This document shows positions 1-8,164 of a stretch of DNA of 32,359 nucleotides, in pieces; positions within the stretch are counted from its first letter, which is position 1, and every line of letters begins with the position of its first letter. Location of the stretch: contig NZ_MCWZ01000112.1 in assembly GCF_002877365.1 (NCBI RefSeq), positions 10,289 to 42,647 on the forward strand. Reading direction: 5' to 3'. The notes beneath the pieces are model-generated. The model was given only the letters and a program-made list of their open reading frames with translations, did no database searches and was not told where the DNA came from. This DNA comes from Vibrio sp. 10N.261.55.A7 (GTDB taxonomy: Bacteria; Pseudomonadota; Gammaproteobacteria; Enterobacterales; Vibrionaceae). The position numbers and the translations under genes are program-made.

Positions 1-30
1 ACTTAAACCCTTTTTATTACCCAAGAGAGA

Positions 31-1386
31 CTATCTCATAGTAACGAATTCTTCAGACCCAGTAGGGTGAATCGCAACAACCGCATCAAAGTCTGCTTTG
101 GTTGCGCCCATCTTCATCGCAACGGCAAAACCTTGAATCATTTCATCCACTGTGAAACCAATGCCGTGTAGACCCACAACTTTCTCGTCTTCACCAGCAC
201 AAACTAGCTTCATTTTACATGGTTGACGGTGCTTAGTGACCGCTGTGTACATTGCTGTGAAGCCTGATGTGTACACCTTGATGTTGTCTTTGCCGTATTG
301 CTCTTCCGCTTCTTGAGTCGTTAGACCAATCGTGCCGATAGGTGGGTGACTGAAGACAACCGTTGGAACCAGCTCGTAGTCCATTTTTGCGTTGGTTTTG
401 CCATTGAATAGGCGTTCAGAAAGTTGACGACCGGCCTTAACAGCGACTGGCGTTAGCTCAATGCCGCCTTCCATGATGTCACCAACACAATAGATGCCTT
501 TCACGTTGGTTTCTTGGTATTCATCAACTTTGATGTAACCGCGATCATTGGTTGCTACGCCAGTGACGTCTAGGTTGATGGCATCCGTTGCTGGGTGACG
601 ACCAATCGCCCAAATTAGAGTATCAACGTTTTGGCTTTCACCGTTTTCTAGGTGAAGCGTTAGGCTGCCATCTTCTTCTTTAACCACTTCTTTTGGCACA
701 GAGTGGGTATGAAGCGTTGGGCCTTCAGTATTCATTACTTCAACAAGCGTTTCTACGATCATTGGATCGAAGCTACGTAGCGGTGACTCTTTACGGCAGA
801 ATAGGTGAGTTTCGCTGCCTAGGGAGTGCATAACGCCTGCAATCTCAACCGCGATGTAACCTGCACCAATGACGGCTACGCGCTTTGGTTGCTCCATTAG
901 CTCGAAGAAGCCGTTTGAATCAATACCGTGCTCAGCGCCTGGAATATTTGGAATCGTAGGGCGACCACCAACGGCAATCGTGATGTGATCTGCTGTGTAA
1001 AGTTCACCGTTTACTTCAACAGTCTTTGCGTCTACAAACTTAGCAAAGCCTTTGATGACGTTGACTTTGTTGTTTCCTAGTACGCGATCGTAAGATTGGT
1101 GGATACGGCCGATGTACGCTTGGCGGTTTTCAATCATTTTGTTCCACTTGAACTCTTTCAGTTCAACGTCGAAACCGTAGTCTTCCGCGTAGAGGTTGAT
1201 GGCTTCTGCAACCTGAGCGCCATGCCACATGACTTTCTTTGGTACACAGCCAACGTTGACGCAAGTACCGCCAAGGTCTTGAGCTTCAATCAGTGCCACT
1301 TTTGCGCCGTACATAGAAGCACGGTTTGCTGAAGCGATACCACCAGAGCCACCACCGATACAGATATAATCAAAATGCGTTGCCAT
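31..1386 (-). CDS. gorA: Glutathione-disulfide reductase
   Basis: Cytoplasmic NADPH-dependent flavoenzyme that reduces oxidised glutathione. It is 451 aa, the usual length for bacterial Gor. An FAD-binding GGGSGG loop lies at residues 11-16. The redox-active pair is C42/C47 in [14 protein letters not shown] second Rossmann motif ([10 protein letters not shown]) is followed by arginines in CRKESPLR, which mark NADPH rather than NADH preference in this family. The C-terminus [12 protein letters not shown] supplies the catalytic His (H440) and Glu (E445) to the partner subunit of the homodimer. The start is the ATG after a TTCGGAGAACGT ribosome-binding region. The stop lies only 30 bases from the window edge, so any terminator is not assessable. 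The upstream neighbour is a GST-like gene in the same direction, about 250 bases away. Confidence 0.97.
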   Translation of the reverse strand: MATHFDYICIGGGSGGIASANRASMYGAKVALIEAQDLGGTCVNVGCVPKKVMWHGAQVAEAINLYAEDYGFDVELKEFKWNKMIENRQAYIGRIHQSYDRVLGNNKVNVIKGFAKFVDAKTVEVNGELYTADHITIAVGGRPTIPNIPGAEHGIDSNGFFELMEQPKRVAVIGAGYIAVEIAGVMHSLGSETHLFCRKESPLRSFDPMIVETLVEVMNTEGPTLHTHSVPKEVVKEEDGSLTLHLENGESQNVDTLIWAIGRHPATDAINLDVTGVATNDRGYIKVDEYQETNVKGIYCVGDIMEGGIELTPVAVKAGRQLSERLFNGKTNAKMDYELVPTVVFSHPPIGTIGLTTQEAEEQYGKDNIKVYTSGFTAMYTAVTKHRQPCKMKLVCAGEDEKVVGLHGIGFTVDEMIQGFAVAMKMGATKADFDAVVAIHPTGSEEFVTMR

Positions 1387-1571
1387 TACGTTCTCCGAAA
1401 GCTAATTAATTCCATTATTTTAGTAACAATACATTGGGGTGTGGAGTGATAAACTCAATATGACCGCAATGTTAAGTTGAATTTTGCTACCCATACTATA
1501 AATCGAGTCTAGCAACTTTACCTAATGGGAAAAAGTAAGATTGATTATGACTAATAGCGATGAAAGAGAGG

Positions 1572-1606
1572 AAAGTGGAATAAGGCCTATTCCGCTTTTG
1601 TTATTT
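1572..1606. terminator. Terminator-like hairpin between the GST-like gene and gorA
   Basis: An 11-bp stem (AAAGTGGAATA with TATTCCGCTTT, one G-U pair on the plus strand) with a five-base loop. On the plus strand it is followed by TTTTGTTATTTT and looks like a good intrinsic terminator. On the minus strand the stem has one C-A mismatch and a poor U tract. It lies 30 bases past the stop of the minus-strand GST-like gene, so it probably serves that gene, but the better polarity is plus. Confidence 0.5.
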
Positions 1607-1637
1607 TAACTCAGGCGTTCAGCCCTGAACCTTAACA

Positions 1638-2336
1638 TTAACCGCAGCAGTTGCTGGTGGCGCAGCTACTCGGAGTTTGTGCACCTTTACTATCAGCAAG
1701 GTAAGTGTTGGATAGATAGAAGTCGCCAAACCGCTGAACAAAGTCATCAGAAACCGTTTTCTCTACGAGGCCTGAATCTAGAATGTTCTTTTGCCATGCC
1801 TGCATTTTGGGCAAGCCACAGAAGAAATCGTACCCAGAATGCGCTTTCACAATGGCCGCACGATGAAGTAAGGGTAACCAAGCGATATCGACATTGCTCA
1901 GCGCGTCCGATTTAAAGAACTGACTCTCGCCAGTCAGCTGATTTTCTGCTTTCTGGAATGCCTTAATTAATTTCTCTGCGCGTTCTTCAAAGGTTTGTTG
2001 GTCTTTGCTGCCCATGGTTCCACATTGAGGCAAATAGTGTTTCGTCCCCAGGTAGCTCCACGCTCTGTCTAAAGCGCGCTGCTCATTGGTGATCCCTTGC
2101 TCTAGTGGGTCAAACTCATCCTCGATGTATTCAATGATCGCATCGGATTCAAACAGTGCGGTACCAGAGTCGGTCACCATAACGGGCACTTGGCCGTTTG
2201 GAGATATGTCTAAAAACCATTGTGGCTTGTCTTTTAGGTTGATGTATTCAATCTCATACGGAACCTTCTTGGCTTCTAGCGCGGCGGTGACACGTTGAAC
2301 AAATGGGCAAATTTTAAAGCTGATGATTTTTAGCAT
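1638..2336 (-). CDS. Glutathione S-transferase family protein with Cys-rich tail
   Basis: A 232-aa soluble protein with an N-terminal thioredoxin-like domain (residues 1-75) and a helical GST C-domain. The active-site motif is C10-PFVQR, placing it among cysteine-type (omega/DHAR-like) GSTs that act as thiol transferases or dehydroascorbate reductases rather than classical conjugating enzymes. GQVPVM carries the cis-proline and FESDAI the glutathione gamma-glutamyl-binding motif. A longer reading to 2441 exists, but the ATG at 2336 has a GAGAGAAACGAAC ribosome-binding region and begins exactly at the conserved MLKIISF strand. The C-terminus ends SSCATSNCCG (C225, C230, C231), an unusual cysteine cluster that could bind metal or form disulfides. 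Its substrate is unknown. Its placement next to gorA fits a glutathione-linked role. Confidence 0.85.
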   Translation of the reverse strand: MLKIISFKICPFVQRVTAALEAKKVPYEIEYINLKDKPQWFLDISPNGQVPVMVTDSGTALFESDAIIEYIEDEFDPLEQGITNEQRALDRAWSYLGTKHYLPQCGTMGSKDQQTFEERAEKLIKAFQKAENQLTGESQFFKSDALSNVDIAWLPLLHRAAIVKAHSGYDFFCGLPKMQAWQKNILDSGLVEKTVSDDFVQRFGDFYLSNTYLADSKGAQTPSSCATSNCCG

Positions 2337-2485
2337 GTTCGTTTCTCTCGACTGATTTTTTATTGATACTTTTAAGACGTAGCTCAGTGAGGAAAGACGA
2401 TGTTGGGATAAAAAAACGCAACGAGAATATCGTTGCGTCATAGATGGCTAACTAGATGGCTAACATGGAAGGTTGCCGAGTATGT

Positions 2486-3325
2486 CTATTCCGGAACAAT
2501 CCAATCGACTTTGAAGTGGCCGGTTGCGGGGGCAATGGCGTCTTGTAAGAAAGGCAGAATTTCGTTCATTTGGCTTTCCAGCTTCCATGGCGGGTTGATG
2601 ACGATCATGCCGGATGCTGTCATTCCGCGTTCGTTGGTGTCTGGGGAGACACCTAATTCGATTTGCAGAATATTGCGGATGCCAAGGCTTTCTAGCCCTT
2701 CAATCATGTCTTCGATGTCGCAGCGATTCACCACTGGGTACCAAATCGCGTAAATACCCGTTGCCCAGCGTTTGTGGCTTTGTGCGATAGCAGTGACGAC
2801 ATCGCGATACTCTTTCGCCAGCTCGTATGGTGGGTCAATCAATACCAAACCACGACGCTCTTTAGGCGGCAGGCTGCCTTTTAAGCGTTGGAATCCATCT
2901 TCTTTGTAGATACGCACTTGGCGATCGCGGTGGAATTCTTGCTCAAGCAGCGGGTAGTCGCTCGGGTGCAGTTCGGTCAATACCATGCGGTCTTGCGGGC
3001 GGAGGTGCGCGCGAGCAACGCGTGGCGAACCTGGGTAATAACGCAACTCTTCACCACTGTTGAGCTGTTTAATCGCTTCAAGGTAGCTTTGCATCTCTGC
3101 AGGGACATTATCTTGCGCCCATAAACGAGCGATACCTTGTTTGTACTCGCTGGTTTTTTCAGACCATTCGTGAGTTAAGTCGTAACGACCCACGCCAGAG
3201 TGCGTATCGTGGTAAACAAAGGGTTTCTCTTTTTGTTGCAGAGCGTTCAAGATCAGGCTCTGAACAATGTGTTTCACAACGTCGGCGTGGTTGCCGGCAT
3301 GAAAACTGTGGCGATAACTTAGCAA
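2486..3325 (-). CDS. rlmJ: 23S rRNA (adenine2030-N6)-methyltransferase
   Basis: RlmJ methylates A2030 of 23S rRNA using S-adenosylmethionine. The 279-aa length matches the E. coli protein (about 280). The N-terminus MLSYRHSFHAGNHADVVKH is diagnostic of the family, and the catalytic N6-adenine methyltransferase motif IV appears as DPPYE near residue 164. HDTHSGVGRYDL resembles the SAM-binding motif I region. The gene is divergent from prlC across 182 bases, an arrangement also known in other gammaproteobacteria. On the minus strand a TATAAT hexamer (plus coordinates 3385-3390) is a candidate -10 box, but no convincing -35 box accompanies it. Confidence 0.95.
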   Translation of the reverse strand: MLSYRHSFHAGNHADVVKHIVQSLILNALQQKEKPFVYHDTHSGVGRYDLTHEWSEKTSEYKQGIARLWAQDNVPAEMQSYLEAIKQLNSGEELRYYPGSPRVARAHLRPQDRMVLTELHPSDYPLLEQEFHRDRQVRIYKEDGFQRLKGSLPPKERRGLVLIDPPYELAKEYRDVVTAIAQSHKRWATGIYAIWYPVVNRCDIEDMIEGLESLGIRNILQIELGVSPDTNERGMTASGMIVINPPWKLESQMNEILPFLQDAIAPATGHFKVDWIVPE

Positions 3326-3507
3326 ATTAGACTCTCAAACACTCATCGATGAAGTGCGCATAATTAAAATATTCTGTTAAGGGGATTATACGCCACTATT
3401 GAAATTTCCATAACCTACCTATATTTAGTATTTACTATTAAATAATAAATTCTGAGGTAAGCTTGCTTGCTCTCTCATATTTAGCCTCATCGTAAAAAGG
3501 AACGTTT
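3326..3507. other. Divergent rlmJ/prlC intergenic region
   Basis: This 182-base AT-rich spacer contains the 5' regions of both genes. The minus-strand TATAAT at 3385-3390 is a plausible rlmJ -10 box, and AAAAGGA at about 3495 is the prlC ribosome-binding site. I see no heat-shock-type sigma-32 promoter (CTTGAA/CCCCAT) in front of prlC. Confidence 0.4.
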
Positions 3508-5550
3508 ATGTCGAACCCGCTTCTGTCCTTCACCGATTTACCCCCGTTTTCTCTTATTAAGCCTGAACACGTAAAACCTGCCGTTGAGCAGCTGATTGCC
3601 GATTGCCGTGAAAAGATTGAGCAAGTATTAAAAGACAACAGTCACCCAAGCTGGGAAAACCTGGTCGCGCCGATTGAAGAGGTGGACGATAAGCTGGGGC
3701 GTGCATGGTCACCCGTGAGCCATTTGAACTCGGTAATGAACAGCGAAGAACTGCGTGAAGCGTATGAGAGCTGTTTGCCAATTCTGTCGGAGTACGGCAC
3801 TTGGGTGGGTCAACATAAAGGGCTATTTGAAGCGTATAAGAGCATTCAAGTGAGTGATGCGTTTGATTCTTTGACGCAAGCACAAAAGAAGTGCATTACT
3901 GATTCTCTGCGTGATTTTGAGCTTTCTGGTATTGGCTTGCCTGCTGATGAGCAACATCGCTATGGTGAGATCAGCAAGCGTATGTCAGAGCTTGGCTCTC
4001 AGTTCTCAAACAATGTGCTGGATGCCACCATGGGCTGGAACAAACACATTACCGACGAGAAAGAGTTGGCAGGTATGCCAGAGTCTGCGATTGCCGCAGC
4101 CAAAGCCGCTGCTGAAGCGAAAGAGTTGGATGGTTACCTACTGACGCTTGATATTCCGTCATACCTTCCTGTCATGACCTACTGTGATAACCAAGCCCTT
4201 CGTGAAGAGCTATACCAAGCGTACGTGACGCGAGCTTCAGACCGAGGCCCAAGTGCTGGCAAGTGGGACAACACCGAGATCATCGCTGAGCAGCTAAAAT
4301 TGCGTTACGAAATTGCGCGCATGCTAGGTTTCAATACCTTCAGTGAAAAGTCGCTGGCAACGAAGATGGCTGAAAACCCAGAGCAGGTATTGGGTTTCTT
4401 GAATGATTTAGCAGTGAAAGCGAAGCCACAAGGCGTACGTGAAGTCGAAGAGCTGCGCCAGTTTGCTGAAAAAGACTTTGGTGTGACTGAGCTAAACCTA
4501 TGGGACATCGCATACTACAGCGAAAAACAGAAACAACATCTGTTCGAGATCTCTGATGAAGACCTTCGTCCATACTTCCCTGAATCAAAAGCAGTGAGCG
4601 GTTTGTTTGAAGTCTTGAACCGTGTGTTTGGCATGAGCGTGAAAGAGCGTCAGGGCGTGGATACCTGGCATGACTCTGTGCGTTTCTTCGATATCTTCGA
4701 TGGCAACGATAAGCTTCGTGGCAGTTTTTACCTTGATTTGTACGCTCGTGAACACAAACGCGGCGGTGCATGGATGGATGATTGCCGTGGTCGTCGTATC
4801 ACTGCGAATGGCGAACTGCAAAGCCCTGTGGCGTATCTAACGTGTAACTTCAACAAACCTGTCGGCGACAAGCCAGCACTGTTTACGCACAATGAAGTGG
4901 TGACTTTATTCCACGAGTTTGGTCATGGTATTCACCACATGCTGACGCAAGTGGATGCGGGCGATGTGTCAGGCATCAACGGCGTGCCTTGGGATGCGGT
5001 TGAGCTACCAAGCCAGTTCTTAGAAAATTGGTGCTGGGAAGAAGAAGCGCTGGCGTTTATCTCTGGTCATTACCAAACGGGTGAAGCGCTGCCTAAAGAG
5101 ATGCTAGACAAAATGATGGCAGCGAAGAACTTCCAATCAGCGATGTTTATTTTGCGTCAGCTTGAGTTTGGTCTGTTTGACTTCACGCTTCACACGGAAT
5201 TCGATCCTGAGGTTGGCCCTCGCGTTCTAGAGACGTTAGCAGACGTGAAATCAAAAGTATCGGTACTGCCTAGCCTAGAATGGAATCGCTTCTCACACAG
5301 CTTCAGCCATATCTTTGCCGGTGGTTACAGCGCGGGTTACTACAGCTACCTATGGGCAGAAGTGTTGTCTGCAGATGCGTTCTCTCGCTTTGAAGAAGAA
5401 GGCATCTTTAACAAAGAGACGGGGCAAAGCTTCCTGAATAACATCCTTGAGATGGGTGGCAGTGAAGAGCCAATGACACTGTTCAAGCGCTTCAGAGGTC
5501 GTGAGCCACAAATTGATGCCATGCTACGACACGCTGGCATTGAAGCGTAA
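3508..5550 (+). CDS. prlC: Oligopeptidase A (M3 family zinc metallopeptidase)
   Basis: Cytoplasmic zinc endopeptidase that degrades short peptides, including cleaved signal peptides. It is 680 aa, the same length as E. coli PrlC/OpdA. The zinc motif is HEFGH at residues 469-473 (metal ligands H469 and H473, catalytic E470), with the third ligand expected at E499 in ELPSQFLENW. The downstream HSFSHIFAGGYSAGYYSYLWAE block holds the conserved substrate-binding tyrosines of M3 peptidases. The start has an AAAAGGAACGTTT ribosome-binding region. The gene is followed by a strong intrinsic terminator and appears monocistronic. Confidence 0.97.
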   Translation: MSNPLLSFTDLPPFSLIKPEHVKPAVEQLIADCREKIEQVLKDNSHPSWENLVAPIEEVDDKLGRAWSPVSHLNSVMNSEELREAYESCLPILSEYGTWVGQHKGLFEAYKSIQVSDAFDSLTQAQKKCITDSLRDFELSGIGLPADEQHRYGEISKRMSELGSQFSNNVLDATMGWNKHITDEKELAGMPESAIAAAKAAAEAKELDGYLLTLDIPSYLPVMTYCDNQALREELYQAYVTRASDRGPSAGKWDNTEIIAEQLKLRYEIARMLGFNTFSEKSLATKMAENPEQVLGFLNDLAVKAKPQGVREVEELRQFAEKDFGVTELNLWDIAYYSEKQKQHLFEISDEDLRPYFPESKAVSGLFEVLNRVFGMSVKERQGVDTWHDSVRFFDIFDGNDKLRGSFYLDLYAREHKRGGAWMDDCRGRRITANGELQSPVAYLTCNFNKPVGDKPALFTHNEVVTLFHEFGHGIHHMLTQVDAGDVSGINGVPWDAVELPSQFLENWCWEEEALAFISGHYQTGEALPKEMLDKMMAAKNFQSAMFILRQLEFGLFDFTLHTEFDPEVGPRVLETLADVKSKVSVLPSLEWNRFSHSFSHIFAGGYSAGYYSYLWAEVLSADAFSRFEEEGIFNKETGQSFLNNILEMGGSEEPMTLFKRFRGREPQIDAMLRHAGIEA

Positions 5551-5611
5551 ACGAACACACCGATAACGGAGAATAACGATTGTTGAGATAATTTTATCCG
5601 TGTCATAAAAC

Positions 5612-5658
5612 AAACCCACTCTTGACGTAAAAGTCATCGAAAGAGTGGGTTTTTGTTT
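5612..5658 (+). terminator. Intrinsic terminator of prlC
   Basis: AAACCCACTCTT and AAGAGTGGGTTT form a perfect 12-bp stem around a 17-base loop, followed by a T-rich tract. It lies about 60 bases after the prlC stop. Confidence 0.9.
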
Positions 5659-5695
5659 ATAATCTCTCGATAATTTTCAGGGAGATAGATTGATA

Positions 5696-5875
5696 ATGAA
5701 ATTAGTAACGTCTGTATTGATGGGGTTATTGTTGCTCGGGGCGAATGGTTGTGCGGAATTGAAGGAAGTCGGTACCGTCATTGGCCACACGACTCGCGAT
5801 GCAACCAAAGCGATTGGTCATGCATCGCGAGACGCGGTGAATTCCATAAAGGAAGACATGAGCGACGAAGAGTAA
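5696..5875 (+). CDS. Small putative lipoprotein with a GH-x2-RDA repeat
   Basis: A 59-aa protein with a Lys-initiated hydrophobic leader (MKLVTSVLMGLLLLGANG) ending at C19, suggesting a lipoprotein; the lipobox (A-N-G-C) is not ideal. The mature part contains two imperfect 11-residue units, GHTTRDATKAI and GHASRDAVNSI, then an acidic tail (DMSDEE). The length and repeat resemble entericidin-like small lipoproteins, but I do not recognise a specific family. AGGGAG lies 10 bases before the ATG at 5696; a TTG two codons earlier is an alternative start. It is flanked by the prlC terminator and converges on the DoxX gene. Confidence 0.65.
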   Translation: MKLVTSVLMGLLLLGANGCAELKEVGTVIGHTTRDATKAIGHASRDAVNSIKEDMSDEE

Positions 5876-5882
5876 ACGCGAG

Positions 5883-6338
5883 TTATGCGCTGACTTTTTG
5901 TTTCAGCCACTTATCTACTGAGAGAGGGCCTGCGCCCCAAACGACGTTGATAAGAATCATCAATCCCCACAGTTGATGATCAAAGAATCCGCGTTCCCAT
6001 AGCAGCGGATAAGAGACAACGGCCGTGATGTTGAACACGAACAAGATGGCGGCCATGGGTCTGGTGAACAGGCCTAACGCTAAGAAAACAGGCAGTATCA
6101 ATTCGGCTGCAGTTCCCATGTAAGCCGCGAGTTCCCAAGGCAGTAAAGGCACGACATATTCGTATTCAAAAAGATACAAGGTGCTGTCCCATGAGGCTAT
6201 TTTCACCAGCCCTGAATTGAAAAAGACCCACGCGACCCACAAGCGGCAAAAAAGCAGCAACAAAGGAATAAACGCACCTTGCAGTTTGACGACCAGATTG
6301 TCGTATTGGTTGACTAGATTGGTTAGGGAATTATTCAT
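5883..6338 (-). CDS. DoxX family membrane protein (BufD/HvfD-like), last gene of bufferin-type operon
   Basis: A 151-aa integral membrane protein with about four hydrophobic segments. The DoxX signature region includes LFCRLWVAWVFFNSGLVKI near residues 30-48. The chosen start (ATG at 6338) has AGGAG eight bases upstream and overlaps the stop of the preceding DUF2063 gene by eight bases, implying translational coupling. DoxX proteins are the usual fourth member (BufD/HvfD) of DUF2282/DUF692/DUF2063 cassettes. Their role there is not settled; membrane redox or a link to the quinone pool is an inference. An ATG at 6362 is possible but less likely because it would precede the good ribosome-binding site. 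Confidence 0.88.
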   Translation of the reverse strand: MNNSLTNLVNQYDNLVVKLQGAFIPLLLLFCRLWVAWVFFNSGLVKIASWDSTLYLFEYEYVVPLLPWELAAYMGTAAELILPVFLALGLFTRPMAAILFVFNITAVVSYPLLWERGFFDHQLWGLMILINVVWGAGPLSVDKWLKQKVSA

Positions 6339-7116
6339 GGTCGGGCTCCTTGGGGTCATCAATCGTGAATCCGATGACCAAATTTAAACTGATGACTGCT
6401 TCTAGTTGTGCCAACAACGGCTCTTCAATCTCAGACAAGATTGCACCCTCGTTTAGCTTCACTAACAGTTGATGTTGTTCTTCATTGAGTGCGGAATGCC
6501 AAACCTCGCCATTGGGTTGGCAAGCGATGACGCCTTGTTCTGTATTGTTCAATTCCAGTCCATCGAATTGTTCCGTCATCATGGCGTGTTGCAATGAAAA
6601 AATGGCATGGTGAGAGGAAAATGCAATGGCGCTTGGCTGTAAATGAAATCTGAGGTGAGCGTGTTCTTCACTCGCGATATGGCTCAAACTCCCCAAAGGT
6701 TGCAAGTTGTCGATGGACTGATTCTGGTGTGAAAAAATTTGTTGAGATTGATCGATAAACCACTCAAAGCGAGCGACTTCCGTCAGGTACGGGGCCGCTT
6801 CAATAACCGCCGGAAAGTGCTCGATGGATTCTACGAAGCCTTCGCCATAATGGGTCACATCTCCATGCGTCAATGGCTGCGTGAGCACATGCTGACGTGC
6901 AAGTTGCGTAAAGCACTCTTCGCCAACCAGCTCGAGTATCATTGGGTAGGTGACTTCTAACACCTCACTCAGGCTGATAATGAAATTATTTCGGTAAATC
7001 TGCATGCGTTCATCAGCGCTGAAGTGATCACTGGTGATCAGGCAGTCTTCCCCATTTGCTTGGTAGTGAAGGGCATTGGCAAACTGCTGTTGTACATGCG
7101 CAAGTGAGGTATTCAT
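6331..7116 (-). CDS. DUF2063 protein (BufC/HvfC-like), partner of the peptide-modifying enzyme
   Basis: A 261-aa protein whose N-terminal domain (LAHVQQQFANALHY ... RMQIYRNNFIISLSEVLEVTYPMILELVGEECF) is the HvfC/BufC-type DUF2063 domain, sometimes annotated as putative DNA-binding. In characterised relatives (MbnC, HvfC) such proteins form a complex with the DUF692 enzyme and help recognise the precursor peptide; a true DNA-binding role is not supported. The start at 7116 is chosen because its ATG overlaps the TGA of the upstream DUF692 gene by four bases (ATGA) and follows GAGAAG. The C-terminal half (residues 130-261) is less conserved. It is translationally coupled at both ends. Confidence 0.88.
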   Translation of the reverse strand: MNTSLAHVQQQFANALHYQANGEDCLITSDHFSADERMQIYRNNFIISLSEVLEVTYPMILELVGEECFTQLARQHVLTQPLTHGDVTHYGEGFVESIEHFPAVIEAAPYLTEVARFEWFIDQSQQIFSHQNQSIDNLQPLGSLSHIASEEHAHLRFHLQPSAIAFSSHHAIFSLQHAMMTEQFDGLELNNTEQGVIACQPNGEVWHSALNEEQHQLLVKLNEGAILSEIEEPLLAQLEAVISLNLVIGFTIDDPKEPDHE

Positions 7117-7961
7117 GACGCTTCTCTTTGAGGCAGGCTCGCCAATAGCAAGTTGTTGGCTTTTTCTGCTTCTTGAAGCAAAATTTGTGGCTCTGGCAGG
7201 TCGAGATCCCATTCAATGAGTGTATGGCGGCTGCCATTTTTCTCTATCCATTGTTGATACAACTGCCAAACCTCCTCGCTGACGGGTTGGCTGTGCGTAT
7301 CAATCCAGATTTCACCTTGTTCAAGCTGCTTGATGGTAAAGCCCGCCAAGTGAATCTCGTCGACGACGTCTGCATCAATGGCATTGAGATACGTTTGGCT
7401 GTCGAAGCCATGATTGAAGGCAGACACGTGAACATTGTTCAGATCGAGCAATAATCGGCAATCCGTACGCTTTTGCACCTCAGATAGAAAATCCCACTCT
7501 GAAATGGTGGAATGATTGAATTTTAGGTAGCTTGACGGATTTTCAATCAGCATTGGTCTTTGCAGTGCATCTTGAACTTCTAAGACATTACGACTGAATA
7601 CGGCCAGCGCTTCTTCGGTGTAGGGCAGCGGCAGCAGATCATTAAAGTAGTGCCCGCCGTTTTCGCTCCAGCTTAGATGATCAGACACCATGATAGGGTC
7701 CACCTCTTTCACCAGTTGCGTAAGTTGGGCGAGATGTTTTGCATTGACTCGTTCAACACTGCCAAGTGATAAACCGATGCCATGACAGCTTATTTGGTAG
7801 TGGTTAAGAATGTCTCTTAGGCTTTGGCGCGCAGGAGAATTGGGTTGAAAGTAGTTTTCACTGTGGATCTCAAGCCAGCTTAGCTCCGGCTTTTCAGTTT
7901 GAAAGTAGGCCAAGTGTGGGCTTCTTAATCCAACGCCGATGTGATCGTGATAGGTTGTCAA
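7113..7961 (-). CDS. DUF692 multinuclear iron enzyme (BufB/HvfB/MbnB-like)
   Basis: A 282-aa TIM-barrel protein of the DUF692/MbnB family. Members are multinuclear iron oxygenases that rearrange peptide cysteines: oxazolone plus thioamide in methanobactin, thiooxazole in bufferin/oxazolin peptides. Candidate metal ligands sit in LEIHSENYF, SCHGIGLSLG, VSDHLSW, LLLDLNNVHVSAFNHG, DEIHLAGF and IDTHSQP, in the usual order. The start codon is TTG: no ATG lies near the conserved N-terminus (MTTYHDHIGVGLRSPHL), and AGGAAGGG is well placed about seven bases upstream. The weak start could keep enzyme low relative to peptide (inference). It is separated from the peptide gene by about 200 bases with a hairpin and direct repeats. 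Confidence 0.92.
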   Translation of the reverse strand: MTTYHDHIGVGLRSPHLAYFQTEKPELSWLEIHSENYFQPNSPARQSLRDILNHYQISCHGIGLSLGSVERVNAKHLAQLTQLVKEVDPIMVSDHLSWSENGGHYFNDLLPLPYTEEALAVFSRNVLEVQDALQRPMLIENPSSYLKFNHSTISEWDFLSEVQKRTDCRLLLDLNNVHVSAFNHGFDSQTYLNAIDADVVDEIHLAGFTIKQLEQGEIWIDTHSQPVSEEVWQLYQQWIEKNGSRHTLIEWDLDLPEPQILLQEAEKANNLLLASLPQREAS

Positions 7962-7989
7962 AACGAATCCCTTCCTACTTTTTGTCTAA

Positions 7990-8034
7990 GTACAAATTAT
8001 TCATGTACGAATTACTTATGTACAAATGAGTGCT
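7990..8034. repeat. Three 15-bp direct repeats in the bufA-bufB spacer
   Basis: GTACAAATTATTCAT, GTACGAATTACTTAT and GTACAAATGAGTGCT lie head to tail with an exact 15-base period. They sit 29-73 bases upstream of the TTG start of the DUF692 gene. They could be regulator-binding iterons or a short decayed repeat; no function is known to me. Confidence 0.7.
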
Positions 8035-8107
8035 TATATTGAGTGTAGCGTGTCTATTGAGCATGGTGGTTTGGTTGAGTAGAACGATTGAATCTTGTTG
8101 CGGATTA

Positions 8108-8144
8108 TTGCTAGGTCTATCTGTTGAGCAAACAGACCTAGCAA
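8108..8144 (-). promoter_or_regulatory. Intercistronic hairpin after the bufferin peptide gene
   Basis: An 11-bp perfect stem (TTGCTAGGTCT with AGACCTAGCAA) around a 15-base loop begins 20 bases after the peptide gene stop. No U-run follows on the minus strand, so it is a poor intrinsic terminator. It could be a leaky terminator or an mRNA-stabilising element that raises peptide transcript over enzyme transcript (inference). Confidence 0.6.
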
Positions 8145-8164
8145 CACTAGTAGGCTATTGAGCT

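Noticed and set aside
4340..4771. A 143-aa minus-strand open frame within prlC
   Set aside because: It is antisense to a strongly conserved coding region containing the M3 peptidase core, and its composition is shadow-like.
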